Of a DNA stretch of 64,000 bases, positions 17,122-27,000 are shown one piece after another. Made by a program: the position numbers and the translations under genes. The notes under the pieces were generated by a model that saw nothing but the letters and a program-made list of their open reading frames with translations, ran no database searches and had not been told where the DNA came from. The number at the start of each line of letters is the position of its first letter. Within the stretch, counting starts at the first letter, position 1. Source of the stretch: Gillisia limnaea DSM 15749 (GTDB lineage Bacteria > Bacteroidota > Bacteroidia > Flavobacteriales > Flavobacteriaceae); NCBI RefSeq assembly GCF_000243235.1, contig NZ_JH594605.1, positions 190,660-254,659 of the forward strand. The letters are read 5' to 3'.

Positions 17122-17175
17122 ATTTTTTGTTTAACTTTATCCTATAATTGTTTAACAAAATAAAAATTATTTGCT

Positions 17176-17910
17176 ATGATGAATTTTATTTCTTCTTTTT
17201 CGCTTATTACCCAACTTGATCCTACAGACTATGTAGGATTTTCTTTTTTCGTGAGTGGTATGGCTATGCTGGCTGCGTCAGTGTTTTTCTTTTTATCGTT
17301 GGGTTCCTTTGAAAAAAAATGGAGAACATCGATTTTAGTATCTGGGCTAATTACTTTTATTGCCGCAGTGCATTATTTCTACATGCGCGATTATTGGGCA
17401 GAGTACGCCGATTCTCCTACTTTCTTCAGGTATGTTGATTGGGTACTTACCGTGCCTTTAATGTGCGTTGAGTTTTACCTTATCCTGAAAGTTGCAGGAG
17501 CAAAAAAATCTCTCATGTGGAGATTGATCCTCTTTTCAGTGGTGATGCTAGTAACTGGGTACGTGGGAGAAGCTATTAACAGAGACAATGCCTGGCTATG
17601 GGGTCTCATTTCAGGGATAGCTTATTTCGCTATCGTTTATGAAATCTGGCTTGGACAAGCCAAAAAACTTGCCCGGGAAGCAGGAGGGGCTGTCCTATCT
17701 GCCCACAAAGTGTTATGCTGGTTTGTCTTGGTGGGCTGGGCAATTTATCCCGTAGGATATATGGCCGGAACTCCAGGTTGGTACGAAGGGATCTTCGGCG
17801 GGTTGAACCTGGATGTGATTTATAATCTGGGTGATGCTGTCAACAAGATTGGGTTTGGACTGGTAATTTACAACCTGGCCATAATTGCTTCTTCCAAAGA
17901 GGTAGTTTAG
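17176..17910 (+). CDS. proteorhodopsin, H+-pump type
   Basis: 244-residue, seven-helix microbial rhodopsin. Helix C reads RYVDWVLTVPLMCVEF: Arg85, proton acceptor Asp88, Thr92 and proton donor Glu99 form the DTE set of outward proton pumps. His66 (IAAVHYFYM) is the counter-ion-linked His. The retinal Schiff-base Lys is K224 with Asp220 in NLGDAVNKIGFG. The spectral-tuning position is Met96, as in green-absorbing flavobacterial pumps. blh is divergent upstream and supplies retinal. A second Met at 17179 is also a possible start. Confidence 0.96.
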   Translation: MMNFISSFSLITQLDPTDYVGFSFFVSGMAMLAASVFFFLSLGSFEKKWRTSILVSGLITFIAAVHYFYMRDYWAEYADSPTFFRYVDWVLTVPLMCVEFYLILKVAGAKKSLMWRLILFSVVMLVTGYVGEAINRDNAWLWGLISGIAYFAIVYEIWLGQAKKLAREAGGAVLSAHKVLCWFVLVGWAIYPVGYMAGTPGWYEGIFGGLNLDVIYNLGDAVNKIGFGLVIYNLAIIASSKEVV

Positions 17911-17932
17911 TTTTAAATATTACAGTAAAATC

Positions 17933-17967
17933 AAGGAGAGTGCAATATATAGCACCCTCCTTTTTTT
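17933..17967 (+). terminator. proteorhodopsin terminator
   Basis: AAGGAGAGTGC / GCACCCTCCTT stem with one mismatch, 8-base loop and a run of seven T, 23 bases after the stop. Confidence 0.75.
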
Positions 17968-18000
17968 ATTTCCAAGAATTGTTTATCAATAACTTATGTT

Positions 18001-19255
18001 CTACCTGGAGGTTGAAAACAAGTCCGAATTAAAATTCACTGCCAGCCACGCCCAGTTCTGAGTCTGATTTGAATTTCCTCCTTTTAAAATTTCTAAACTT
18101 TTAGTCCCGAACATTTGCGAGTATCCCATCGCTATTGAAAACATCTCATTTACCCTGTAATTGCCTGTGAGATCAATTTCGGTTCCCAGGTAAGAATCCA
18201 TTTTATTGAAACTCGTATCGTGAATAGTGGCTGCGGTAGAAAATACATGTGGGATCGCCGAAATATTGAATTTCCCTGAAGTATAGGTGAATTTCCCGTA
18301 GAGATCTGTTAGTCCTACTGAATTCTGATGATTCCCTACATAAAAATAATCCATAAGTCCATTGAAAGCATGGTTGGTCCCAAAAAGAGGTGTAAACGAC
18401 CTGAGATCTTCAGAGGTAGTTCCCATATCGATTCCCGAAAGATATTCTCCACCTGCTCCAATACTCCAGGTTTCTGAAATTTTATAGTTAATTATTCCTC
18501 CAAGATTCCAGGCCTGAACATCCCTGTTGGCCTTCTTTCCTAGTTGCGCATATCCATAAAAGTCTCCAAATAAATTATTTTTACTGAATTTGTAATAAGA
18601 ACCACCCGTTTGCAAATACTGTAATTCCTGCCTAGATTCGGAAACCGGAAATTCGTATCCTGTATTCAGCAATAAAAAGCTGATTTTAGATTTGTCGAAA
18701 TCCAGATGATACCAGGCAAACTGGATATTTTTGTAGTTGTTTACCCGGTAAGGAGTATCGAACAAGTTTTCATTATCTGAATTCAATGCGAACCCAAGAT
18801 CCAATTGTTGGTTTTCGCCGGGTAACCAGGTTAAAAGAGCTGCATCGTGGCTTTGTCCCTGTTGAGCCCAATCTACCTCCCCAAAGATACGCTGGTTGTC
18901 ATAGGACAATACCTGTCGTCCTAAGCTGAAGCTAAGCTCGGGACTTACCAAATAAGTTCCTAAAGCTTCAAAAACAGCAATCCCATTTTTATCGGTAGCG
19001 GTCATCGTGGGAACATCTCCCCAAACCCTGATATTTTGAGCAGAAAATTTAAGCTGAAGTTTTTCATTTGTAAAATTCAGTTTTAACCTGGAACGCTGAG
19101 AAACAAATGAAGTTGCATCCTGTCCCTCATTTAAAAGGGTTTTGTATCCATTTCTATATTCAAAACGGGCCTTAGTTGAAGGGAAACATCAAATTCCTGT
19201 GCAATAGAGGGCAGTCCTGCCAGGATAGTGACAAACAGGATTAATATCTTTTCAT
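18001..19255 (-). pseudogene. alginate-export-family outer-membrane protein, broken by two indels
   Basis: The longest open part (18001-19005, 334 residues) is a barrel of the alginate-export type (SFSLGRQVLSYDNQRIFGEV, DAALLTWLP, FAWYHLDFDK). Its natural 5' end lies in other frames: ATG at 19253-19255 then, with one extra base, KKILILFVTILAGLPSIAQE (signal peptide) and FDVSLQLRP; one more missing base near 19166-19171 restores RFEYRNGYKTLLNEGQ through RVWGDVPTMTATD. Two single-base losses in A and GC runs therefore disrupt it. This could be true decay or assembly error. Confidence 0.8.
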
Positions 19256-19374
19256 CTGTTTATATTATTGTTTTATCGGACTCCCGATAGCTAACAGGAT
19301 TAACATCCAAATAATCATTCCCCTGTGTGAGAGGATCTTTCGAATAGATGCTTAATCAAAACTTAAAAGAGTAA

Positions 19375-19983
19375 TTACCTTTCACTTACGGTTTCTTTGA
19401 TATTTCTAATTGTATTATCTGAATTTACTCCAAGTCCTTCTTGTTGAAAAACCAGCTCTCCCTGCCTGTTAAAAACACTTATAATATTGGAATGTGAAAA
19501 ATCCAAAGGGGTAATTTGTTTATAATTTACGGCTAACACCGCGGCGAATTCCCGGGTATTTTCTTCTGAAGATCTCAAAAATATCCAGGGGTCCTGGTCC
19601 ATGAAATTTTCTTTCGCGAAGGCTTTTAAACGTTCTGGAGTATCGGTTTCAGGATCTATGCTCACAAAGATCATTTTCACATCATCTTTGACCTCATCCG
19701 GCAATTTCTCTTCAATATTCCGCATATCGGCAACCAACCTGGGACAGGCAGCTTTACAGGAAGTATAAATCATCACCATGACCAAAACATCTCCCTCCAA
19801 ATCCTTAAGCTGAATATCTTCATTATCCTGATTGGTCCAGGTAGCTGGTAGGTTGTAAACAGACATTTCAGAAATTCCTTCGGAACGTTCCTGAGCGATC
19901 TCCTCGATCTCTTTATTTGCCGATTGTTTACAGGAGCTAACCAGGAACAGTGTTAGCAAAGAGAAATATATTATTTTTTTCAT
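19375..19983 (-). CDS. SCO1/SenC copper chaperone lipoprotein
   Basis: 202 residues, lipoprotein signal (LTLFLVSSC, Cys18) and thioredoxin-like SCO domain. The copper ligands are present: CKAAC (Cys76 and Cys80 of the CxxxCP motif) and His in DFSHSN. SCO proteins load copper into cuproenzymes at the membrane. Located 115 bases after the SUMF1-type gene downstream of nirK, so it probably metallates NirK. Confidence 0.92.
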   Translation of the reverse strand: MKKIIYFSLLTLFLVSSCKQSANKEIEEIAQERSEGISEMSVYNLPATWTNQDNEDIQLKDLEGDVLVMVMIYTSCKAACPRLVADMRNIEEKLPDEVKDDVKMIFVSIDPETDTPERLKAFAKENFMDQDPWIFLRSSEENTREFAAVLAVNYKQITPLDFSHSNIISVFNRQGELVFQQEGLGVNSDNTIRNIKETVSER

Positions 19984-20097
19984 CGGTTAATTTTTAATGT
20001 TTTTTTAAAGTTCACCTGAAATTTTCAGGATCAGTTAACCCGGCTTTCCGAATAAGGGAACAAAATTTACATTGGTTATTCACGTTTTCTAGTAGCT

Positions 20098-20886
20098 CTA
20101 TAAACTTTGAGCATCCCGGGCACATCTAAAACCAAGATTTTTAATGGAATAACGTGCTTTAATACTTCCACGAAATGCATACCGCATTAAAGCTGCATAG
20201 TTCATAAGATCTGTCGCGCCTACTGATCCGCTACCGCAGAATAAATTCCTGTCTGTATCACTGTCATTTCTTGATTCTCCGGAAAGCAACACGGCGTTGA
20301 AATCCAGCGTCCATTCCCATACGAGTCCATGGAGATCGTACACACCCCAGTAATTTTTAAAGGTGCTTCCAACATTGTTTTCAAAGGTTTTTGGAGTTTC
20401 ATACCAGGAAAGTATCTTTTGATTGTAACTTTCCTTCACTCGGGCATCCGGCGTATCTTCATCGGCCATTGCTGCATATTCCCATTCATCTAAAGTTGGT
20501 AATCTTTTTCCCTGGCACTCACAGAATCTTTTGGCTGCAAACCAGGAAACATTTGTTACCGGCGCCTTTTCAGAAACATTCTCTCCAAGTGAATAATCGC
20601 TTTTCCAGTTATATAAATAGCGTTCATCTGCAAAGAGCTTTTTTATTCCAGACTTTTTCCATTCAGAGTTTTCATGTACGAACTTTAAAAATTCAGCATT
20701 TGTCACCGGATATGGATCCAAAAGAAAATCATCTACTTTAACCCAGACAGAATCGGCTCCGTAAAGGGGAATATAGGATCCCCCTTTAACATAAGCCATG
20801 TCTTCCTTTTGCTCCTGAGCAAAGAACTGCTGGCTCAGGAACCATATAGCTGTTAGTAATACTAAATTTAATTTCGAGTTGAGCAT
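20098..20886 (-). CDS. nirV: NirV-like SUMF1/FGE-domain protein
   Basis: 262 residues with signal peptide (ending QQFFAQ) and a formylglycine-generating-enzyme/SUMF1 fold: MAYVKGGSYIP, DPYPVTNAEFLKFV, APVTNVSWFAAKRFCECQGKRLPTLDEWEYAA (given in parts), YDLHGLVWEW, and LGFRCARD at the end. NirV proteins of this type accompany nirK in many bacteria; their exact role is not settled. It starts 18 bases after the nirK stop. Confidence 0.88.
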   Translation of the reverse strand: MLNSKLNLVLLTAIWFLSQQFFAQEQKEDMAYVKGGSYIPLYGADSVWVKVDDFLLDPYPVTNAEFLKFVHENSEWKKSGIKKLFADERYLYNWKSDYSLGENVSEKAPVTNVSWFAAKRFCECQGKRLPTLDEWEYAAMADEDTPDARVKESYNQKILSWYETPKTFENNVGSTFKNYWGVYDLHGLVWEWTLDFNAVLLSGESRNDSDTDRNLFCGSGSVGATDLMNYAALMRYAFRGSIKARYSIKNLGFRCARDAQSL

Positions 20887-20904
20887 CCTGGTGTATTTTA
20901 AAAT

Positions 20905-22371
20905 TTACCTTCTTTGCTCCTTTACCATCGCAGGAGTTACTTTTGTTTTATTGTTGCCCCAGTTGTTATAAACATAGGTCATAACATCGGCAATTTCCTC
21001 GTCGGTAAGGTTTTGGCTGGTCATTACCGAGTTATATTTATCACCATTTACAGTGATTTCCCCGGTTAATCCGTAAAGAACAGCATTAATGCTTCTACCT
21101 ACATCTGCATTCAAATAATCTGATTTTGCAAGAGGGGGAAAAGCCCCTGCAATTCCCTGTCCTGCAGATTGGTGACAGGCAAAACAGGTTTGGGCATAAA
21201 GTTGTTTTCCGTGAACCAATTGCTCTGCCAGGGTTTTATCGGGCACATTTTGAGGTTCTTTACCCTTTTCGGCCACAGGCATTGCCTGGATCACACTCCC
21301 CTCAGGCAAGTATGTTTTTTCCAATTGGGTTCCAGAATATACCTTCTCATTTTCATCTCCGCCAACCTTAAGCATTCCAAGGGCACCTTTATTAAAGGCA
21401 CGGAAGATAGAATGATCAACAAGAATAAATGTTCCTGGAACCTCCACTTTAAATTCTACTATAGCGGCACCTCCGGCAGGAATTAAAGTAGTTTGAACAT
21501 TTTCATTTACCATACTCCCTCCTTCAACATATACTTTATTAAAGATCTCCCCTATCAAATGAAAGGAAGATACCAGATTTGGACCACCGTTCCCAACAAA
21601 TAACCGAACAGTTTCACCTACTTCAGCAGTTAAAGCATTGTCCCCGCTAATGGCTCCTACGGCACCGTTAAACACCACATAATCTGCATGCTCATCGATT
21701 GCTTTTTGCATACTGAATGCCTGGAGCCCTGGTTTTCCATAATCTCCTTCGGTATAAAAATCACCTTGCATCACATAATATTCCTTGTCTACCGGTGGCA
21801 AACCTCCCTTGGGTTCTACCAGGATTAAACCATACATCCCATTGGCAATATGCATTCCCACGGGCGCTGTTGCGCAATGGTATACATACAATCCAGGATT
21901 TAAGGTTTTAAAAGAAAACACCTTTTCCTGGCCTGGAGCAACGAAAGAAGATTCTGCTCCTCCTCCAGGACCGGTGACAGCGTGAAGATCGATGTTATGC
22001 GGAAGTTTGTTGTCCGGGTGATTTTTTAAATGGAACTCCACTTCATCCCCTACTCTGGTGCGAATAAAGCTCCCTGGGACAGTACCGCCAAATGTCCAGT
22101 ACACATATTTAACTCCTCCGGTCATTTCTCCCTCCATTTCTATAATTTCCATATCCACCACAAGGTTTGCAGCCTTTCTTGCTCCAACAGGCGCAGGAAC
22201 AAAGGGAGGAGAAGTAAGTTGGGCCTGGATCTTTGATTCTACTCGAATATCTTCAGCTTTCGCTTCCTCGGGCTTGCAGGAAAAAAGCGTTAGCAGCACT
22301 ACCAAAATTAAAACAAGTGCCAGATAAAATTTGAAGATTGAATTTTTACTGAGCTGATTGATACTTTTCAT
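20905..22371 (-). CDS. nirK: copper nitrite reductase fused to cytochrome c
   Basis: 488 residues: lipoprotein signal (Cys32), two cupredoxin domains (about 60-340), then a C-terminal cytochrome c domain (about 380-485). Type 1 Cu ligands: H125 (LPHNIDLHA), C166, H174, M179. Type 2 Cu: H130, H165, H320 (LVDHSIF). Catalytic Asp128 and His271 (FHLIGEI). Heme motif CFACH at 396-400. It reduces nitrite to NO in the periplasm; the attached heme domain probably delivers electrons. First gene of nirK-nirV-sco, with an FNR/NnrR-like site upstream. Confidence 0.94.
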   Translation of the reverse strand: MKSINQLSKNSIFKFYLALVLILVVLLTLFSCKPEEAKAEDIRVESKIQAQLTSPPFVPAPVGARKAANLVVDMEIIEMEGEMTGGVKYVYWTFGGTVPGSFIRTRVGDEVEFHLKNHPDNKLPHNIDLHAVTGPGGGAESSFVAPGQEKVFSFKTLNPGLYVYHCATAPVGMHIANGMYGLILVEPKGGLPPVDKEYYVMQGDFYTEGDYGKPGLQAFSMQKAIDEHADYVVFNGAVGAISGDNALTAEVGETVRLFVGNGGPNLVSSFHLIGEIFNKVYVEGGSMVNENVQTTLIPAGGAAIVEFKVEVPGTFILVDHSIFRAFNKGALGMLKVGGDENEKVYSGTQLEKTYLPEGSVIQAMPVAEKGKEPQNVPDKTLAEQLVHGKQLYAQTCFACHQSAGQGIAGAFPPLAKSDYLNADVGRSINAVLYGLTGEITVNGDKYNSVMTSQNLTDEEIADVMTYVYNNWGNNKTKVTPAMVKEQRR

Positions 22372-22425
22372 TGGTTTAGGTTTTATCTATGATACAAAAA
22401 AAGATAAAATTGTCCGATTACAATA

Positions 22426-22437
22426 TGACGATAGTCA
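22426..22437 (-). promoter_or_regulatory. FNR/NnrR-like operator upstream of nirK
   Basis: TGAC-N4-GTCA (TGACTATCGTCA on the minus strand), 55 bases upstream of the nirK start. CRP/FNR-family NO and oxygen regulators bind such dyads, consistent with a denitrification gene. Confidence 0.45.
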
Positions 22438-22576
22438 GTTTTCAACTCAAAATCAGATTCAAATCTTCAAAAAGATAACTTTGGTAAAAAAAATAATCAA
22501 CCAGAAACTTCTACAGGAAAAATGGGAGATATCTATTTATTCATTTAAATTTGACTCGAATCATTCAAACCCCACT

Positions 22577-23827
22577 ATGAATCATAAGATACTTTGCCTA
22601 TTAGGAGTTTTTATATTTTCTTTTACGGTTGAAGCTCAGGAAATCACTGAAACCAATTCGGATATTATTTACCAACGTGCATTGGAAGCCTATAAAAATG
22701 AGGCATATTCTGCCTCCCTAAAACTTACCAAACGCGGACTTGAACTCGCCCCAGAATATCACGATATCCGGATATTACAGATACGGAATCTCTGGGCTTT
22801 GGAGGAACTTCAGGCTGCTGATTCCGATCTGGATTATTTACTAAAAGAAGCTCCGGAGTATGTGGATGTTAAGCCATTGGTGTATCAACGGATCAATAAA
22901 TTCGAGAATAGTACAGAGGTTTTTAATTTTATAGATAGGCTTAGCCATGTCTATCCCGAAGATACCTCATTAAATATTAGAAAAGCTCAGGCGCTTTTAA
23001 AAGATAAACAACGTAAAGAAGCACGGGCCCTTGCGATGGAACTTATTGCTATTAAGGGAATTTCAGGAGCCGATCGCTATGTTTTACAGACATTGCTGAA
23101 TAGAACTGTTTCTGATGAAATAGGATTAAATTACCAATATATAAATTTCAGTGAAGACTATTCCAGGAATGATTCGTGGAATAGCATTAGTGCTGAATAT
23201 CAACATAATTTTAACCGTACGGCCGTTATTGGTCGGGTGAACTATGTAGATAGAAGTTATCAGCAGGGGACCTTATACGAGCTGGAGGCTTATCCGGTTT
23301 TTAGTGACCGGCTTTATACTTTTACAAATATTGGAGTTTCTAATGGGACTATGTTCCCCGACGTGCGAACCAGTGCTTCGGTTTTTTACAATTTCGCAAA
23401 AGTATTTGAAGCAGAAGCAGGTGGTCGGATGCTGTTTTTTAACGATAACGCTTATTAGACAGGAATTATAGGTCTTACAGCATATCAGGGGAAGTTTTAC
23501 CTAAATGCAAGAACTTTTATTGGACCCGAAAGAAAAGGTAATCTGGTTGAGAATTACCAGGCAAATGTGCGGTACTATTTTAAAAATGCCGATAATTATT
23601 TATTCCTGAGATTAGGAAATGGAATTTCTCCGGATGAACGTACCATCTTCACACAGGTTCAGGAGAATCCTGCTCTGGAAGCCTATTACGGCAATTTTGG
23701 GATTAAAAAAAACCTCGGAATCCATCACATTTTTCAGTTGGGAGCAGGATATCTTTTTGAAGATATCACCCCGGAAAACCAAGGGAATCAATTTATTGGA
23801 ACCCTGGGATATCGGTATCGCTTTTAG
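22577..23827 (+). pseudogene. YaiO-type outer-membrane barrel with internal amber
   Basis: The natural start is ATG at 22577 (MNHKILCLLGVFIFSFTVEA, signal peptide); the longer upstream frame is not a gene. TPR-like repeats (YQRALEAYKNEAYSASLKL, LELAPEY) lead to a YaiO-like barrel (YQYINFSEDYSRNDSWNSIS, AVIGRVNYVDRSY). A TAG at 23456-23458 interrupts it (FNDNAY*TGIIGLTAYQGK). The same frame then continues uninterrupted to 23827 (AGYLFEDITPENQ, IGTLGYRYRF), the expected barrel end. So one point mutation separates an otherwise complete 416-codon gene. Confidence 0.8.
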
Positions 23828-24030
23828 AAAATATTTTTTCTGAAAATTTAAGTTGTGGTGCTGGTATTAAGTCTAAAAGATACACCCTTAAATAAACACA
23901 GGTAAAAATAAAATAGCAGTAGTCCAGGTAATAAGCACCAGGTATCCGAAAACAATGATGCAAATTACTCATAGAAATTCTACGTTGGGAACACCAAATT
24001 CAAAAAACATTCAATAGCATAAATGAAACC

Positions 24031-27000
24031 CTAATCATTTTCTTTAAGAAAATATTTTAACCCAAAACTAAAGCTATTGGAATAAAAGTTTTTTAAGGTG
24101 TAAAATTCTAATTGGGTATTAAAATGCAGGTATTTAGAAATTGGCCATAAAACAGTTCCTCTGTAACGTTGAAATTCATCAGAAAAAGTATCAAGAAAAT
24201 ATCCTGCATCAAGATTCACCTTCCAGAAATTCTTTTCATTTGAATATTCATAAGCAATCCCCAAACCGCCGTAAAACCTTTCATCCAAGGTCCAATATGG
24301 ATATCCGCCCGGCCTGCTGGTATTCCCCAACATTCCAAAAATTTCTGTATAAGTCCTAAATTTAGCTCTCTTATTCAACTTGAAATCCATGGACAAGCTG
24401 GTAAGCGCCTGCACATCCAAAACATCATCATCATTATAATGATTCCCTTCTAAATAAAAAACAGCCTGAAATTTTTCTTTAAATTGAAGCTCTTCATAAA
24501 TATTGAATTGGGTTTGATAAATATCTAATTGATACGCGGGTCCCGTTATGGCCGGTTTTCTAAAAAATTGAAATGAACTGTAGAGACTGTCTTTTGCAAA
24601 AGAAGCGCTACCAAGTATATGAAAATAAGCTTTGCCCACATCACTGAATTCTAACCTGGTACCAAAACCATAATTTAACTTTTCTATTCTTTCCCGGTTT
24701 TTAAATCTATAAATAAGTCCGTATAAATTTATGTCACTATTATTTTCTAATTCTATTTGAGAGGGGATCTCATATGCAGCACCGCGACTCACGCCAAATT
24801 GATGCTGGTTGAATTTTTTATCTCGTATCCCATAAACTGCTTCTGCATCAAAAAATGTAAGATCTAACTTATCACTAATAGTATTGCTACCAATGTTAAT
24901 AAAATCCCCTTCAGCAATCCTCAGGTTTTGTTTTATTTGCTCGGCGACTTCCGGATAAAAAAGTATAGGATACTTTTCTAATAAAAACCTTTTTTGATCA
25001 GGTTTTAAATAAACTACATCTTTGTTTAGTTGATTTCTAAAACGATCGTTATTTGTTGAAATTCCTAATTCTGAAACCATTTGCCAGGAATTAACAATGT
25101 CCCCACGGCTCATATAAAATTCGACCATAAACTCTTGAACAGTCAGTTTTTCTTCATTATTCCCTCCGGAATAATTAGTATATAAACGCTCTATTTCGCT
25201 GTAATTACCCAAAGAATTTAACCAATACATACGTTCTACTAAAGGAAAATCTTTTGCGCATAAAGACCATTCTAAGGCTTTCCTGTAACTTCCTTGCCCG
25301 GCATAAGTATATGCAATTGTGGTGGCCAAATATTTTAGGTTTTCCGTACAAGCCCTTATTTCCAATAATTCCTGTGCCGCCTTCTTATTATTTGCCGCAA
25401 TAAGATATTCTATATAGAGCGAAAAATTCCGTTCTTTTAAAAACTCATATTCACCTGATTGAACCCGCCAATCGTCCACTATACTTTCTGTAATATTTTT
25501 GCTACATTTCGACCATAAAATAGCTTTTTTATAATCCTGAGCATCTGCAAAAATCCAGGAAATAGTAGAAGCCGCCTCCCTGAAATCTTCCCGGCAAGGA
25601 ATAATGTTTTTGACCAATTTAAAGGCAGTTTCCGGATATTTTTCATTTAGTAATAACAAAATAGAAAGTCTTTCCTCGCCTAATTTTGTATCTTCTATTA
25701 ATTTTAGTAATTCTTCTGCACTTAGTTGCACCTCAGTATCGCTACCAAAATAACCTATAAAATCTCTTCTAAGTTTAACACTTTCAGGATGCATGTTTAT
25801 TTGCCTTAGCATCCAGCGCCTTCTGGTTTCTAAATTTGGATAATCGCTTTGCTTGGTAAATTCCTCAGATAGATTTATATATACAGAAGTTTTGTTCTGG
25901 GTATACTTTCTTTCCAGCAAGGGCCAAATCTCGTCTTGACGATCGTTCCAGCCCAAATACTGAAATAATTTCAACCATACCTCGCGCTGAAACTTCTTGG
26001 TTTGTGCAATTCTAGACTTTAATTCCAAAATTTCGTTATCATTATCACTGAGGATTTCTTTTGGTTCTATAAGCAGGTAGGATTCGTAATCCTGTATTAC
26101 TGAAGCATGCATTTTTTTTGGATAATCATTAAACTTAGGTAAGCTTAATTCCTTTTCCCTAGTTTCGATGTTAAAGAGAAATCCGTTTAAAAAAGGGGTT
26201 CTAGTAAAGTTTGTATTGCTATCTTTCAGATAACGCTCCATATTCTTATTATTTGCTTCTGATACATAAGAAAACCAATAGTTTTCGCCCTTAGCCGAAT
26301 TTCCAATACTGGCGGCTACCAGGATATTATTTTCGGTTTCTGTAAATTCATAAGGAATTTCCCTCCAGGTTTTTGTGATTTTTGCCGCTTCAGAAACCTT
26401 TAAAAAACGAATCAATGGAAAGGTTTCTTTAACCTTTTTAATATAATTCTCGAATCTTGGAAATAATCCTGGGGAACCGTCCTGTGATACTCTCCACCCA
26501 TAAGAGTTCGCATTTCTCAAGGTATAATCACCGGCGCTTAAAAGGGGCTCCTCCCCTGGAATCTGATAAATATCGTCCGGATGAATAAAATGCGTCCAAA
26601 TACCGGTAAAGAGATACAAAGATTGTTGGTTGAATTCTTGCGACGTGCTCATTGCATACCCGCTACTAATTCGCGGAAAATTAAAAAAATGATAATTAAG
26701 TGGTTCAGGATCAAATTCTCTGTACCCACCTTCTTCAAAATCACCCAGGTAAATACTTGCGTTGTAAACAATACTTGGAATATTTTCTTCTAGTGCAATA
26801 AAACCAATACTATCTATAATATTAGAAGGCGGAACATAGGATACTGGTAGTGTGCCATAACGTAATGCTGACCATCGCTTTTTAACCGATTCAAGACTTA
26901 AAGCCATATAGTTCTTATTCGGCCACTCTTCAAGTGTAAGGGAAGCGTGATTATAACCGTGCAGTGCCACTTCATGTGAAGATTTCTCAAAGTCTATCAT

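Noticed and set aside
18001-19005. Treating the 334-residue open part as the complete gene
   Set aside because: It lacks the signal peptide and first strands that are readable in neighbouring frames.
20391-20741. Plus-strand frame within the SUMF1 gene
   Set aside because: Shadow of the strongly supported minus-strand gene.
22358-22576. Upstream extension of the YaiO frame ([16 protein letters not shown]...)
   Set aside because: It runs through the nirK promoter region; the signal peptide starts at 22577.
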